A stretch of DNA of 64,000 nucleotides from Pogona vitticeps (taxonomy: Eukaryota > Chordata > Lepidosauria > Squamata > Agamidae). The position numbers and the translations under genes are program-made. Where the stretch lies: contig NC_135785.1 of NCBI RefSeq assembly GCF_051106095.1, forward strand, positions 104,036,501-104,100,500, in the 5' to 3' direction. Every line of letters starts with the position of its first letter. The stretch's first letter is position 1. The notes below the pieces were generated by a model. The model ran no database searches, was not told the DNA's origin, and saw only the letters and a list, made by a program, of their open reading frames with translations. Shown one piece after another: positions 27,861 through 41,466 of the stretch.

Positions 27861-28555
27861 CTTTGCTCTTGCTTTCGTTCTTCATCAAACGACGACGACT
27901 GGATTTCAGCCCCTATTTTAGAGCATTACATAAATTCCGAGAGTTATTTGATTTTTATTATTTTACAAAATTCAGCTTAAAATACCATGTGTGCAACTCC
28001 CCACATGTCTGCTCAGCAGTAAGCTCCAATGAAGTCAATGGGACATCATTCATTACGGCTGGTGAGAAATATAATAATGTCATTGCTTGTTGTCGCATTA
28101 GGGACAATGTCCTCTCTTCTCTGGTAGATGCCACCTTCTTTAGAAACCCTTATCTCAAATGAGAGAATGAGTAAGAAGCCATTGGGCTAGAAGAGGCAGA
28201 GCAACTTCATTTCAAAACATTGCCAATAGACAGGGTATGTTCATCAAATGCACATAATAAGAACCAAGCTTGCGTGAGATAAATGTGCTGCACTCTCTCC
28301 ATCACCCGAACTCAGTAAGGGGTTTCATGTGAGTTAACTAGTAGGGGTGCAGAAAACAGCTGCTGCCATTGTGTGCATTTTTAAGAAGGCCCAATGAACA
28401 TGTATCAGTTGACAATATTGATGGGAGATCTTGTGTATTGCTGAATCAGTTTGGAAACTTGCTGGTGGAGGCTTGGAGATTTAAAGAGATCAGTCATTAT
28501 TTTTAAGATTGTGGAGAGAACACACAAAATTCCCAATATGTATTTCTGTCCCTAT
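27861..28555. other. No recognised gene
   Basis: Sequence changes character at the retroviral edge near 27.86 kb. Beyond it only short frames occur. Confidence 0.4.
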
Positions 28556-28559
28556 ATTT

Positions 28560-28680
28560 GTTGTTGTTATGTGACATCAAGTCATCTCTGATTGATGGCG
28601 GCCCCATGAATGAGTGGTCTTCAAAATGTCCTGTCCTCAACGTCCTCAACAGCCCTGCTCCGCTCTTGTAAACTCAGCTC
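28560..28680 (-). mobile_element. RTE-type LINE 3' end fragment
   Basis: Minus strand reads ctgagtttacaagagc...gttgaggacaggacattttg...gacttgatgtcacataac. It matches the ends at 475 and 62600-62710. Confidence 0.6.
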
Positions 28681-29469
28681 CCATAAAACATATAGACATG
28701 CACATATACCATCCCTGCATATGCAAAGTATGTGCAACCTGGTTGACACGGTCTGCTTGTGCACACTTTACTGCATTTCTTGAGGAATGTGCACATTGAT
28801 CATGCGATGTGTGAGAACACTTGTTCTCACTGTTGCTCACAATGTAGAGCAATGGGGTTTTGTGATCTCCAATGAAGCCACAATAGATTGTGCTTCAAAA
28901 AAGAGATTACCAGACTTTCTAGGCGATTAGAGCTCCTTGGCAAGGCCAAGGGGTAAGATAATCACCCAGAAATCCATAGCAGCTCCTGCCCAATTGCTTA
29001 AGGATATTGTGAAATTGTCCTTTCTAATTCTGAAGGATGCAAACCCATCAAGACTGTTGGTTAAATGTGGGGCTGAGCCAGCTGAGACCGGCATCCTCAT
29101 GAGGGTTGGTCCTCTCTGCAAGAGAAAGGGAAACCCAGTTTCAACACAAAATCTACCTTGCCCTTCTTCTTAGTGTCAGACCAAAGGCCATGCCGCCATA
29201 ACTGAACCGAGAGTGATCTAAAGACAGGATGATATTAAGCATTCTTATAGTTTTCTTGTACCATGATTCTAAATCCATTGACTTAACAGTAGATCCTACT
29301 GGTTTCAACAGGATATTTATTCTAGCAAAGATGCTCAGAAGATCATTAGGATTCTTACACTAAAGGAGATACAAATAAAATGTCTTATTTCAACATTCCT
29401 ATCCCTTCTTTCAGGGCTAATCTTCCTAGAGAGATTTATGTTATGCTAATTAAAATATTATAACCATTA
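28681..29469. other. No recognised feature
   Basis: Unique-looking; no domain-bearing frame. Confidence 0.4.
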
Positions 29470-29686
29470 TCATCATGTGCCAGCAAGTCAATTCTGACTT
29501 ATGGTGAACCTTTTCAGGGTTTTCCAGGTACAGAATACTCAGAAGTGTTTTAGCATTGTCTTCTTCTGGAGGTGCCCTGGAGTGTGCAGCTTGCTGAAGG
29601 TCACACAGGCTGACTCAACTCAAAGGAGGCAAGTGGAGAACTGGACTCCTAACCAGATACCTCACTCACTGAGCTAGCTAGCCAGT
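29470..29686 (-). mobile_element. tRNA-derived SINE
   Basis: The 3' tail (low end) is the complement of ggttcaccataagtcagaat...gacttgctggcacatgatga. The body has gtgtgaccttcagcaagctg and the head ctagctcagtgagtgaggta. It is the clearest minus-strand copy of this SINE and its tail matches the RTE LINE end. Confidence 0.72.
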
Positions 29687-30528
29687 AATTAAAATATAAG
29701 GAACCGTGTAAAAATCAGGACAATATAATTCAGAAATCACAGTGACCACTGCACATGTGAATAAAAAACAATTTTTTTAGACAAAGCGTTAAAGCAACAG
29801 CACTTGAAAACACTCAGGACCACCTCTAATATTAATGAAATGCAAACTGAAATACAAAGGTGGGCAAGGCCTGTTGAACAATTGGAAGTGTAGGGACCAT
29901 GTCCATTCCTTGTGGACGGAGTTCCATAAAAATTGGTGCTGCTACAAAAAACGCCATATCTGTAGCATCTGCCAATATACAGTATCTTCTTGTTAGGCCT
30001 CAGAATACTGAGTAGTCCGACCTCTATGCAGTGAATGGACGAGTGAACTGAGTTCGTACGCAGTGAGGGTTGAGGTGCAGGCAGCCTCAACAGGAGGTTA
30101 CATGAGTTTCATGCACCTTGGCTAGTGGGAAAGTATAGTGCCATTTGCTATAAAAGATGGGGAAATGGCTCGAATGCTTTTCACAAGAACTCAGCCAACA
30201 TGGCTAGAATGTGTCTACACTTGAGGTGAAGCCTGAAACCTCTTACTTCAAGATGATTTTACAGGACTGCAGATTCAATTTTGGAATTGGAACAAGAGAT
30301 CCTGGCCTCAACATCTGGCCAAGATTATTTTCAAGACTTTTCTCAATGTTCTGCAGCTCCTGCCTCTGTAATGCTTGGCCTGATGAAGAGTCCTTCAGAG
30401 CTTGATAGCCTGCCTATTCCTGAGATTTCATAGGTAAACATATCACTCTCCCTTGTTTTTGAACTTTGTACAAGGACCACCTGGTTTATTTTCTTCTCTC
30501 TCTCCTTTTACTGTATTTTTACTGCTAT
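29687..30528. other. No recognised gene
   Basis: Frames up to 117 codons, no known motif. Confidence 0.4.
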
Positions 30529-30760
30529 CTGGGTAACTCTGTGACTTAGGTTTCTGGCTCTGCAGCCAGAGGCTCAGGGTTCAATTCCCCACAGTGCATC
30601 TTGCAAGCAGAGCCAGGTTGTGTAGCCTGCACTGTCCCAGGATGCCCCAAGAAGATGGGAATAATAAACCACTTCTGAATATTGTCTACCTAGGAAACCC
30701 TGGAAAGGGTCACCATAAGTAAGAATTGACTTGACAACACCTGATAATTATTTATTATTG
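30529..30760 (+). mobile_element. tRNA-derived SINE, full length
   Basis: Head ctgggtaactctgtgactta; B-box-like cagggttcaattccccac; body aggttgtgtagcctgcactg and ccactt; tail gggtcaccataagtaagaat...gacttgacaaca. The tail shares its plan with the LINE end at 62660-62705. Confidence 0.75.
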
Positions 30761-31026
30761 ATTATCCAGTTATTGTAGTCTGAGATAAAGTGGCAGAATC
30801 ATGCTGTTGATGCATGTATATGTGGAGACTTTTGCTAGGAAACTGCCAGGAGGCATATTAAGAAGTGAGGTATCAGGAAAATGTTTATTACTGCTAGCAG
30901 AGAAAATCAATACATACACACCTAAGGTGTCAATGTAGAAGTCCAAAGTTCCAGAATGCATAGGGTAGATTTACAGACAGATACACAAAGCACCATAAAT
31001 GAGTAATTACAACTGCTATTCCAGCT

Positions 31027-31115
31027 TCTTCCTTCCTTCCTTCCTTCCTTCCTTCCTTCCTTCCTTCCTTCCTTCCTTCCTTCCTTCCTTCCTTCCTTCC
31101 TTCCTTCCTTCCTTC
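31027..31115. repeat. Microsatellite (CCTT)n
   Basis: About 22 tetranucleotides, directly followed by the duplicated segment at 31119. Confidence 0.97.
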
Positions 31116-31118
31116 GCC

Positions 31119-31215
31119 TTGGTTGTATTATGCAGCACCTGCCCGATTTCACAACAAGCACACACCTAATAATGCAACCAGGGCTTCCTTAGTTAATGGC
31201 AATGTACTGCAGTTT
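31119..31215 (+). repeat. Duplicated segment, copy 1 (uninterrupted)
   Basis: From ttggttgtattatgcagcac through caagcacacacctaataatg to ggcaatgtactgcagt. It matches copy 2 at 31811-32120, where a LINE end interrupts it between caccta and ataatgcaacc. Confidence 0.85.
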
Positions 31216-31261
31216 TATTCAAAGGATAGGATACCTATATTAATTGTACCCTAAGGCAGTC

Positions 31262-31591
31262 CCCTGGACTGCAAAGAGAACAAACCTATCCATTCTGAAG
31301 GAAATCAACCCTGAGTGCTCACTGACAGGACAGATCCTGAAGCTGAGGCGCCAATACTTTGGCCATCTGATAAGAAGACTCCCTGGAAAAGACCCTGATG
31401 TTGGGAAAGTGTGAAGGCAAGAGAAGAAGGGGACGACAGAGGACGAGATGGTTGGACAGTATCATTGAAGCAACCAACATGAATTTGACCCAGCTCCGGG
31501 AGGTAGTGGAAGATAGGATCGCCTGGTGTGCTCTGGTTCATGGGGTCACAAAGAGTGGGACACGACTTAACAAGTAAACAACAACAACAAA
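31262..31591 (+). mobile_element. Bov-B (RTE) LINE 3' end
   Basis: Decayed translation gives the Bov-B ORF C-terminus: LRRQYFGHLI, KKGRQRTRWLDSI, LREVVEDRIAW and HGVTKSGTRL peptides. It is followed by cacgacttaacaagtaaaca and a short (CAA)n tail. It lies between the two copies of the duplicated segment. Confidence 0.85.
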
Positions 31592-31810
31592 GGCTTCTTT
31601 GTTCCTATATGTATTCACACTTTGTGAGGAATGGCTATTTCCCACAATACATTTAGCTAGCTATACTAAGGTACTGTATGTTGGTTATTTCTAGTGCATT
31701 TCTGTAACTGCTAAATTCTAACACATAAGGCAGTATCTCAAAAGTTTCAATGAGGAGGATTCTCATCATGTGCATAGGTCACACTGCAATGAATTGACAC
31801 ATGGGAGGTG

Positions 31811-32120
31811 CTGGTTGTATTATGCAGCACCTGCCCAATTTCACAACAGGCACACACCTAGTACTAATTCCCTCCAGTCAATTAAGTCTTTCTCTTTGCT
31901 ATTCCATCTTGGTAATCCTCTCTTTAAATTAATTGTTTTAAATTGAAATTGTAGCTGTAATTTTTATGATTTTATATATTTTTATACTGTTTTGTTTTAT
32001 TTTGTAAGCCGCCCCGAGTAGACATGGTCTAGAGGGGCCGGGTAAAAATCAAATAAATAAATAAATAATAAATAAATAATGCAACCAGGACTTCCTTAGT
32101 TAGTGGCAATGCACTGCAGT
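31811..32120 (+). repeat. Duplicated segment, copy 2, split by a LINE end
   Basis: Left part 31811-31860 and right part from about 32078 to 32120 are the two halves of copy 1. The intervening piece is the CR1-type 3' end. Confidence 0.8.
31861..32077 (+). mobile_element. CR1-type LINE 3' end
   Basis: Ends with the diagnostic gtaagccgccccgagtagac ... ggggccgggtaaaaatc block and an (AAAT)n tail. Only the 3' UTR is present. Confidence 0.7.
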
Positions 32121-35056
32121 GAGGTATGCAATTTAACTTATGTACATATAAATCACCCACAGGATTCTGGTCTTCAAGAGTCATGAGTGGAAATCCAATA
32201 GAGCAAAACCCTTTGTGGTTTGTATGAGAGAAAACAAGACCTGCAGAGCTTCCAGCCCAGTTTACGGTTGATGACCTAGACCTGTGTGATGGTGGTAGGA
32301 AGTTGGAGGTGCTAGAAATGATGATAGCGAAAGTGAGAAAAAAAATTGGAAAGTGTGGCTGGTGCGGGAGGACAAAGTGGATTCATTAAGATGGGAACGG
32401 AATGGTGCCACTCAGTTCTTCCAGGCTGTCAAACACAAAGGTGGAAAGACAAGTATTATCCTTGGACAACCCAGTTAGGCCATCCTTGTGCCACTTGTTG
32501 GCCACACTTGTCCTTGAGACTTCTCTCTGTGTTAGTGTCCTATATTTTTCACACTTCTCCAGTGCAGTTTGAACACACACACACAAACACACACATATAC
32601 ATGAAGAGAGAGGGAGAGAGAGAGAGAAAGACTTAATCAGCTAATTGCTTAAATATTATTCAGAGGAGGCAAGACTAGAAGTGTGTTTTTATACACTGGA
32701 TTAAAAGGGCACACACAAGCTGCTTTTTTAAACTGTTAAATTTAATTTTATATTCAAGAGGAATGACTTCCATCCCAAATCAATTTCAATCAAGAGAAGC
32801 AGGCAGTAGACCATGTAAATGTATGACAAATCAATTGTCAGAAAAATTGAGCTCTTGACACAACTTTTGGGGGTTAAGCACTATGTTGTTCTGTTATACA
32901 AACTGAAGTCATGTCTGTCCTTTGAAGGCTTGATTATGGAACATGGATAGGTGTTGCTAGCTTGATAGTTATTGGTAAGTGGTACAGCATCTCCCAGTAG
33001 AAAGTGGCACTGTAGAGTATTTCTTTTCAGGAGCTCAGGCTAACTCTCTTACTTCCACTAAAGCTGTCAGGTATTTTACTGTTCCACACTTCTATCATCC
33101 ATCCAACTAACACAATTCTGGTATTGCCTCAATTTTCTCTTTTTTTGGCACACCTAGCTAAACTGTGTCTTGATCATCTTCACATGGTTTTCCCAAGCCC
33201 CTTTATTTATAGTTATTCAACACTTGCGAGAGAATTAATGCCATATTTCCCATCTCAATTCTGGTCTTCTACTTTGGTCTTCAAAAGAATGAGGTCACAG
33301 AATCCTAAGGTAAGATCTGCATTATTTCCTATCCTAGTCACAAGAATGGCCCAACCAGTCAGAGATCAATGTAAGAGCCAGTTTCTCAGCCCTTTTTGTA
33401 AAAATTCCTGGAAAAAATCACTGAGAAGGTGTGTCTGGGTTTTGTTCTCATTGTTGAAAAAAATATGCCTTCAGCTGTGCTCCATGTGATCATGTCTCTT
33501 CTCCCACAGAGAATCACATCTTTTTTTTTTTTCTGGAAAGAGAACAGGAGGTGGGAAGCCCAGCGTGCAGTTACATCATGCCCACAGGATGAGATTTGCA
33601 GGGTTACAAAGGTCATGTTGCAGGTGAGTAACTGTCTCCTTAAATTAGTCACCTGGCTCTTTCCTCATGGTGCTTGTTGACTGAAACTCACTTAGCATCC
33701 GATAAATGTTCAGGAAGGGGAAAAATTATCTTATAAATTCTTCACCTTTGAAAACTTACAACAAAACCTTCTCATCTTCTTACACCCACTCTTTTTTTTT
33801 TTTGCACCAGCTGGTATTTTGAAGAATAACCATAGTCACTTGTTGAGTCAATGAAGAACCTAAGAAGATTATGCTAATATGTTTCCTGAAGAAATCAGAG
33901 CAGAGATAGCCACTTAATTAGCTAATCTCTTCAAAACCTCCCTTAGGAAGTTGGAATGGATAGGAAATCACCAATGGTCAGGACTCACCTTAAGAATGTG
34001 ATGTAGTCTGCTCTCTTTGCAGCCATATAAGAAAATTGGGTCTCTCTGCACGTTTCACACATTTTTTATTAAAAAAAGGCATCCAATAAAACAGTGATGT
34101 TATATTACTCTTGAGAGCATGTTCCAGAGTTATTAAAATCAAGCAGCTGACAATGACCAGCTCTGGAGGTATGTTGCTGGCAGCCATATTCTCCTCCTAC
34201 CTCCCACTGTATTTAATGGTAAGGAAATTGACTTCACAATTGCTTGGGATAGCATAGATTTTTCCCAACAGCTGGACTCCTGTTGGGAGAATAAGTGTTC
34301 GTACACTTCTGCAGTTATTTGACTATCCCAGGGTGACTCTAAAACTAACCCCAAACTGCCCCATTTTCAACCCAATGCAGGCCAAATGCTGTTAAGGGGG
34401 CAGTTGTGGTGGTGGAGATTTCTCACAGGGGAGATGGAGATCTGCCACATCAAATTGCCCCTCAGTCAGACCGCTAAATGCCTGGCATTCTTATTTCAGT
34501 GGATTTATTTACTTAATGGGCATATATAATTTACAAAATCAAAACAGGTGCTTGTGCTTGATTGTCTGATATCCATGGCATTGCTGTAGTGATTGTAGGC
34601 ATTGAATATGTTCAAAAATAAAATCATTGTTTTATTTTTTTTAAAATCCAAGGTACTTTTGAAATTAAATCTTGAAAGTATCCAACAATGAACCTTTGAA
34701 TCTTGCACGGACTCTGCCTCAAATCTTTGCCTACTCTAACGTTAGTAGGTTCATAAAAAGTGGATCTAATTCACAGTGCAATGCTTCTGGATAGGAAGGA
34801 CTAGCTGGCTGCACGCCATTGCCCCGGAGATGTCCAAGTGCACTCACATTGCTTTCCACTCTTTGGGGAAGCTCCTCCTATGTCCTTCTATTTGAACCCT
34901 GACTTAAAAAGAACGTTGTCTGAACACCAAACAGAAATTTGCAGCCAGAAATAATATATTTAGGAAACTGGCTGGGTCAGACTGGAGTGCACACCCATAA
35001 ACAATAAAAAACAACAGCTTTCTCCCTGTGGTACTCCGCAGCAAAATATAGTAGTG
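32121..35056. other. Gene-poor stretch
   Basis: A CA/GA low-complexity patch lies at 32574-32628. Frames up to 121 codons (33124-33489) have no recognisable domain and no splice-linked partner that I can see. Confidence 0.4.
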
Positions 35057-35064
35057 CTATATGG

Positions 35065-35193
35065 CAGTGACCCCCATATAGCAGATGTTCTTGGACCACA
35101 ACTCCCAGAAGCCTTCACCACCACCTCTGCTGGCCAGGATTTCTGGGAGTTGAAGTCCAAGAATATCTGGAGGCCCAAGGTTGGGGACCACTG
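35065..35193. mobile_element. hAT MITE with perfect target-site duplication
   Basis: Starts cagtgacccccat and ends aaggttggggaccactg, inverted repeats of the same family as 18767-18894. CTATATGG flanks it exactly on both sides (35057-35064 and 35194-35201). The interior folds into a hairpin (ttcttggaccacaactccca against tgggagttgaagtccaagaa). Confidence 0.88.
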
Positions 35194-35201
35194 CTATATG
35201 G

Positions 35202-35807
35202 TATAAATCAGCATGTGCCAAACAAGTGGATGTCATTCTTAATGAGTCATGCAGGATTAATTCTGACTGTCTGAATCTTAGGCCCATTGAGGGAGTCTCT
35301 TATTTGACTGGCATGACCCCTCCAGACATACATCGAGAGCTGCTAGTGAATAATGAACAAAACAAGCTAAATCAGTACCAAACCAACCCACTTCATGGAT
35401 ACCAACCCCCTAGATGATGGCTAGAATGTAGGAAAAGTTTTCTGTACATGTCTAAATATTAAACCAGAAGAGGCGAGGCTAAATCTATGGAGAACAAAAA
35501 CAACACACCTTGTTGAATTTATGAATGCCGAGGAGTGACTCCTACATGGACAAGACTCTAGCTGGACTATCTGGAAGTCTCTTAATAGGATTCAAAGTGA
35601 AGTAGAAAGATAAAAAAAATAAGCAAATAAAATGGGGCTACTTAGATGCAGGACAATTTTCCTGTCATTGTGGAAAAATTCAGTCAATATCTGCACAGAA
35701 TTTTTAACCAATGCTTGGTACACACAGGGCAGAAGAATGGGGAAAAAGATAGTAGCATAGAATTACCACTTTATATCCTGGGGGGATGGAAGTTTTACAC
35801 ACACAGA

Positions 35808-35857
<50 letters not shown>

Positions 35858-36242
35858 CACACACACACACACATACATGTTGTGGTGTTACAAAAATCTT
35901 TTGTATAAGAGAAGAAATTATCTGGGCTGATTTTTTTTCTGGTAAAAAATTTGGGCCCTTCTAAAACAAAGGAACATTAAAACATGCATGTGAGTTTAGT
36001 GCAAGTGTATTTTGTTATGGATGTTCTCCAAAAGTTAATTAATCTTCGTTTTTCCTCCCATTAGTGGTCATTATAATTCACATGTTCTGTTTTGCTTTCA
36101 TTCTCCACCCACCCTCTTTCTTTTAAGTGATGACTTCATCATGAAGACAGTAGTTACTGTTGCTTCCATTTTCTTTTTCTTCATTTTTCCTCATGTGATC
36201 CTAGACCATGAAGGATTTCGTACTAGAGGTGGTAATACAATT
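35202..36242. other. No gene; one CA/GA/CA microsatellite
   Basis: 35797-35873 is a compound (AC)n(AG)n(AC)n array. The rest is unrecognised. Confidence 0.6.
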
Positions 36243-36520
36243 TGACCACATTTTCTGGCCCACCTGCCCTGGTTAGCTGTCACCTCCCGCATTAGATTTA
36301 AGACTCTGATGATCACCTGCAAAGCTCTTCACAGTCTGAGAGCATGCTACTTGTTGGAGTGTCTTTTCCCAATGTCATCTACCCATACCACTAGGCCTTT
36401 CCAGGCTTTGATCCTCCAAGTGGCCACTCCGCAGGAGGCCAGGAAAACATCTACCAGAAGCAGGGTCTTCACAGTGGCACCAACACTCTGGAATCAACCC
36501 CCAATGTTTAAAAGGCACTT
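36243..36520 (+). mobile_element. CR1-type LINE, ORF2 C-terminal fragment
   Basis: Plus-strand frame with TCKALHSLRACYLLECL and TRSRVFTVAPTLWNQPP peptides, the usual end of CR1-type ORF2 (a YLxERL-type block then SxxAPxLWN). It lacks upstream domains and is decayed. Confidence 0.7.
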
Positions 36521-39324
36521 CAATGCTCATTCTTCTCCATTCCAATATTTACTTTTTCTTTTCAGACACTCAATTGAATTAAGTCAATGTGAAGTACCTG
36601 AAAAGCCCTGGAGGGAGTTTAATCTTCCTTCTCTAAAAGGTGTGGTTCCATTCTGTTTTTCCAAATCCTTTTCCTTGAGCACAGTAACAGAAAAGGCTCT
36701 CTTGCAGCCTCCAAAGGCTAGCACATGAGACAGTGTGACTTCTATTAAAAACCCTGTCCAGTTTCTAAATTGGTCAAATCCTCTCTTTGTGCATCACAAG
36801 CTACCTGAAAGAAGCAGGTCACTGTTACGCACTCAACAGGGCTCAGAAATGGTAAAACATATAGGAACCGAATAGGCAGGTTTGATTATCTCAAAAATTG
36901 GTCCATGGAGAACAGGCCTTTTGAATGGATCTCCAGATAACTCTTGTTCCATCTCTCCCTCCCCCAGTGTTACTGTTGTAGTCTTGTCTCATTTTCAGAG
37001 TTTTGAAAAGTTCCTTTTTCTGGGTCTGTAAGTCCCAGATTCTCTCAAGGATACTGGATGAGGCCAATCTCCTTGACGGATTTCTGGGATCTGTAGTCCA
37101 TAAAGACAACTTGGTTTTTTTCCTCCAAACATGCATTCCAGAAAGCTCCTTGATACACAGTTGGCCTTCAATCATAATCACAAATTATTACCAATCTCCT
37201 CATCCCCCCCAGGAGTTTTCAAATCAGCCTGCATTGGAGCAGGTTGTCCAAAATGAGCTATGTACACCATAAAATGCTTTCACACACCCCACCCCTTAGA
37301 TCAAGGATCTACCATGCAGGTGAACATGCAAGATATTCTCCAGCGTGGATGAGCAGATGAGGACCTATGAGTTAAGTACTCATGGGTAAAATACTATCAG
37401 AGGAGAAACAGAACATTGGAACTTTCTCCTTGACATGCAGCTGAAGAATCTTTTGTCCTCCAGATCTTGTTGAATTCCTGCTCCCATCATCCCAAATAGC
37501 ATGTCCAATGGTCAGGGGAGTTATAAGCGAAATATTATCTGGAAGGCTATGGTGTTCCCTGTTCTAAAACCACGAAAACTTTCAGGAGTACAAAGCAACA
37601 GCAATTCTTCCATGACTTTCTTTCCAAATTGGGCTGCAGTGATGGGTTCTGAGATATGGTCAAAACCATTTCTAGTGACACGATTCTGCTTGGAGAAATA
37701 CTATTGAATAGATGAGAAGTGTTGGCTACTCAGATGTTTTAGAATATGATGCCATATTCCCTTACCATTAGCCTTGTGGGCTTGGAACTATGTAAACTGG
37801 AGTCCAAAATATCTGGGAAGGCTGGTGGTTCCCCACTCATACTGCAGAGTACAGTTCATATTTTATTTCTGATGAGGTAAAACAGTGAAGGCCAGGAGCA
37901 GGCAGCTTCCTTGAGATTAGGGGATGTTTTCACCATCCCTCTCACTTCCGAGGGCTGTCCCCAGCCACAACTTACTCCTTGCAAAAGATAAAATGACTCT
38001 TTGTAGTCATGGAAATGGCCAACTGTGTTGCCCTGGAAACTAATGGGGAGCACAATTGGCTTTTAATAGGTTGCTCATAATGGCCTTTAAAAACCAGAAA
38101 GTAACCAGCTGAATCCTTCTCAGATTTTTTAAAAAAAAGACTTTTGGGGGGAATGTTGTTGAAAAAAAAAGGTTCCAGGGCAAAACAGCCTCTGTATAGA
38201 AAATGGTGGCCTTGCTCAGAACCTTGGTTCCAACTCATCATTTTGACCACAAATGGTGGAAGCTGAAGGGTGGCTGGAGGATCATGGAATCCTGGGACAG
38301 TCCTATGCAGCCTACAGGCTTCACGTTGCTGACATATGGTAAAGGAGGTGGTTGCACTATTGTATGGACCCTTTAGATATACTTATTTCTGGAGGGGGAA
38401 TAGGAAAGTTTGATGCAGAGAGGAGGTCTTTCATACTGTTCGATTTTCAAAACTATGAACCTCTAGAAAGAATTATAATTAAAGCAGAAGGCATACTTTT
38501 CTGGCTTCCTGGTTAGTGGAACCAGGTTATGTTCTTAAAAATGAAATCCCTCTCCTACTGTTATTTTAGCTGTATTTAGTACTATTATTTAGAGAGATCC
38601 AGACTCAGGGCCCACAGCTGCTCAGTCTCCGTTTTGTAAACTGGTGTTGTGCTCTAGTTTTGAATAGGCTGCTGTGGGTACACAAGGCAATTCTGTGCAT
38701 TGTCTTCCTTAATCCTTTTCTGGATATCTAAGAGGCTTAAAGTATAGAGTGGAAAAAAAGAAAGCATTGTTTTATACTGACCTTTGACTATGCCACCGTA
38801 ATCGCATTTACATTTACACAACCCCTCAAGTTCCATGGAGATTTTTCTCACACTGGGATACCATTGTAGGTCATTCCTTCTTTCTTTTTCTCACTTTTAG
38901 TAATGTAGCACAACCACTGTGTCCACAGATGGACTAGTCACCCACCATTTTCTACTGTTAATTAAAGCTAATGTTCATCAGGTCCCTCATGACCCCTAGC
39001 CATAGAGAAGCTGCTCTGGTTCTCAATGTAACGACAAACTTCTGTAGCCATCATATTAATGGCTCCCTTCACAGGGGAGATTGTTGTGCTGGAAAAGGGT
39101 CTACGTACATTAAAACCCTTTTCTTTGGTGTCTCCACATGGTATTCAATACAGGGACAGGCTGGGTACTAGTTGTTCCTCTGGAGTGCACCAGAGGGAGA
39201 AATTCTAACAAAGCCTCTGACAGAAACCCAGTTATCCTTTGAAATTCACACTTCTCTCAATTCTGCAATGGACGTCTCTAATCAGGTGTGTACTAACACA
39301 TACATAGGGCAGCGTCCATGATGA

Positions 39325-39325
<1 letters not shown>
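36521..39325. other. Gene-poor stretch
   Basis: A MITE-like fragment lies near 37458-37525. No convincing gene or sharp-ended repeat elsewhere. Confidence 0.4.

Positions 39326-39414
<89 letters not shown>
39326..39414. repeat. Microsatellite (AT)n
   Basis: About 44 uninterrupted dinucleotides. Confidence 0.97.
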
Positions 39415-39417
<3 letters not shown>

Positions 39418-40985
39418 TGAACATATTGTGAAATATGCATTTTTAGCAAAATTACATGTAAGAATAGTATTGTTATGTGCCATCAACTTGTAACTGACTA
39501 ATAGGGCTTTCAAGGTAAGTGAGATATTTAAAGACTGGCTTTACCAGTTACACCCCCCCAATGAATTTCCATGTCTAAGCAGGAATCCATATAGAATTTA
39601 ATATGGGTAGAACAGATGATATCACTATGCAGAGGTGGGGAGATGCAGATAGTGGTCACATCACATCACATGCTGCTAACAACATTAAAGACCCTATACC
39701 ATGGTTTCAGTTTTCAATAGAAAACAGGGGAAGCTAGATTGTAGAGCTACTACTCTACTTTTTCTATTGTGTTCTCTGGTATCTGTTTAAAATGTTTACT
39801 CACATTTCCATGTTGCAGCAGCTCTGTGAGACATAGCAGCACAACCGTAGCTTGGGAATTCAGATGTACTGCCAAACTATTGTCAAGATCTCATGTATTA
39901 TGGGAAATATTGCAGTAAAGGGGTATTGAAATAATTGTTTTATAATTGTTTTATAATATGTAGAACATTGTAATGTGCTGACATGACTAGCAGGTGGTGT
40001 TTGCAGGTCCTATGATTTGCTCTACTCTATTTTACTAGACCCCTGTAGTTTCAATCAATTGAAATCTGTAGGCTATGTAACTTTAAGTCAAAATAATAAT
40101 ACTCATCATCATGGTGACGGCTTGCCAGATTCTGATTTGCAGGAACTGCAATGTCAGAAGTAGTAAAAGCAATAGTAATTTCTATTATAAAAATTCCCCT
40201 CTTGAATCAGGACCCCATAGTTACAGGTCCAGCAAAAGAGAATGTGGACAGTTAAGTGAGGATGGGTGGGTAAGACTTTTTTTCCTGTGTGCTTATGTGA
40301 TTTTGTAATTGCTTATGCACTAGTTGATTAATTATGTGGCTTGTTAAGATACTTACATAAATGTGATTTAACTGAGAGTTTTTCCTAACTTTGTTAATAT
40401 GAAAAAGTAACTTTCCAAGCTCTGGCAGAAGAGGAGGTGGTTGTATTTTGGTGTCAACCAGATATGTCTCAGACAACATCTACCTTCCTCCTGAGGACAT
40501 CAGAACAAAAGAGAATGACACACTACATACTCAAGCCTGATTAATATATCATTAGAGAACTTGCCAACCAGACAGCTAGGCTGATAAATACTAAACTCAT
40601 GTAACACAGAGATTCTGTGTACCAGTTTGGCAGGATTGGCTGATGAAATAAGCAACCCAGCATCTCTCCATCAAATGTCAGTTTTAAGAAATGGCACATA
40701 CAAAGGAGCAAAGCATTTCAGAATAAATCCCCTGCTTTAGCAAAAATCCATTTGATGCAGATGGAAAAGACAGACACAAACATATGGCATAACAATACTG
40801 GATACGGCTTTAATCTCTCCATAACCCAGAAATGCCATATGTACTAGTCAAGTGGAAATTTTTTCTATCAAACCTCACTTGATTCTCCACCAATGATCCT
40901 TTCACAGTTTGTTTTCTGACATTTGTTCCATGTTGCATTAAGAGAGTGAGAGTGTGAGAGAGTTGGGGGCCTTCTGCACTTGCAA
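39415..40985. other. No recognised gene
   Basis: AT-rich flank 3' of RGR; short frames only. Confidence 0.4.
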
Positions 40986-40991
40986 TTTATT
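40986..40991 (-). terminator. RGR: Candidate RGR poly(A) signal AATAAA
   Basis: Minus-strand AATAAA about 475 bases past the RGR stop codon. It is followed by a pyrimidine-rich stretch (ctctctcacactctcactc on the minus strand). It would give a 3' UTR of about 0.5 kb. Other weaker signals are possible. Confidence 0.4.
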
Positions 40992-41466
40992 CACAGTGAC
41001 ATATAAAATGAGATGGCTACTGGGCCACAGAAGGATGCAGCAGCTTGTTTGACAAATAGCACATGACAGGTTAAGGACAAATCCAACAGTTATATCCGCA
41101 TGACATCCTTTTCAGTGCTACAGTAATTGCTAGCAGACAATGCAAACCACTTTTTCAGTGTAGAACCACAGTTAATTGAGTTACCGTAAATGCACACAGT
41201 TTCTGCTACTGGTTCTTTTTTCACAATGTGACGCCTGCCTTAATTGAGAGCCATTGCACCCATTACACAGCCACAGATCTGGGTGAGACACTGGGCGTAT
41301 ATATACTCCATGGGGAACTGTAGCCAATCCTGGCTCTCTGAGAGTACCAGTAAGACCACCACCGGCAAATATGCCTATTCACACATGATATTTTTAAGGG
41401 TACATTAAAAACAAAAATTTAAAAGTGTCATGTGTGATGCGGCTGATAGCTTCATGCAAGCACACA

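Noticed and set aside
36309-36728. 139-codon plus-strand frame as a host gene
   Set aside because: Its first part is the CR1-type ORF2 C-terminus.
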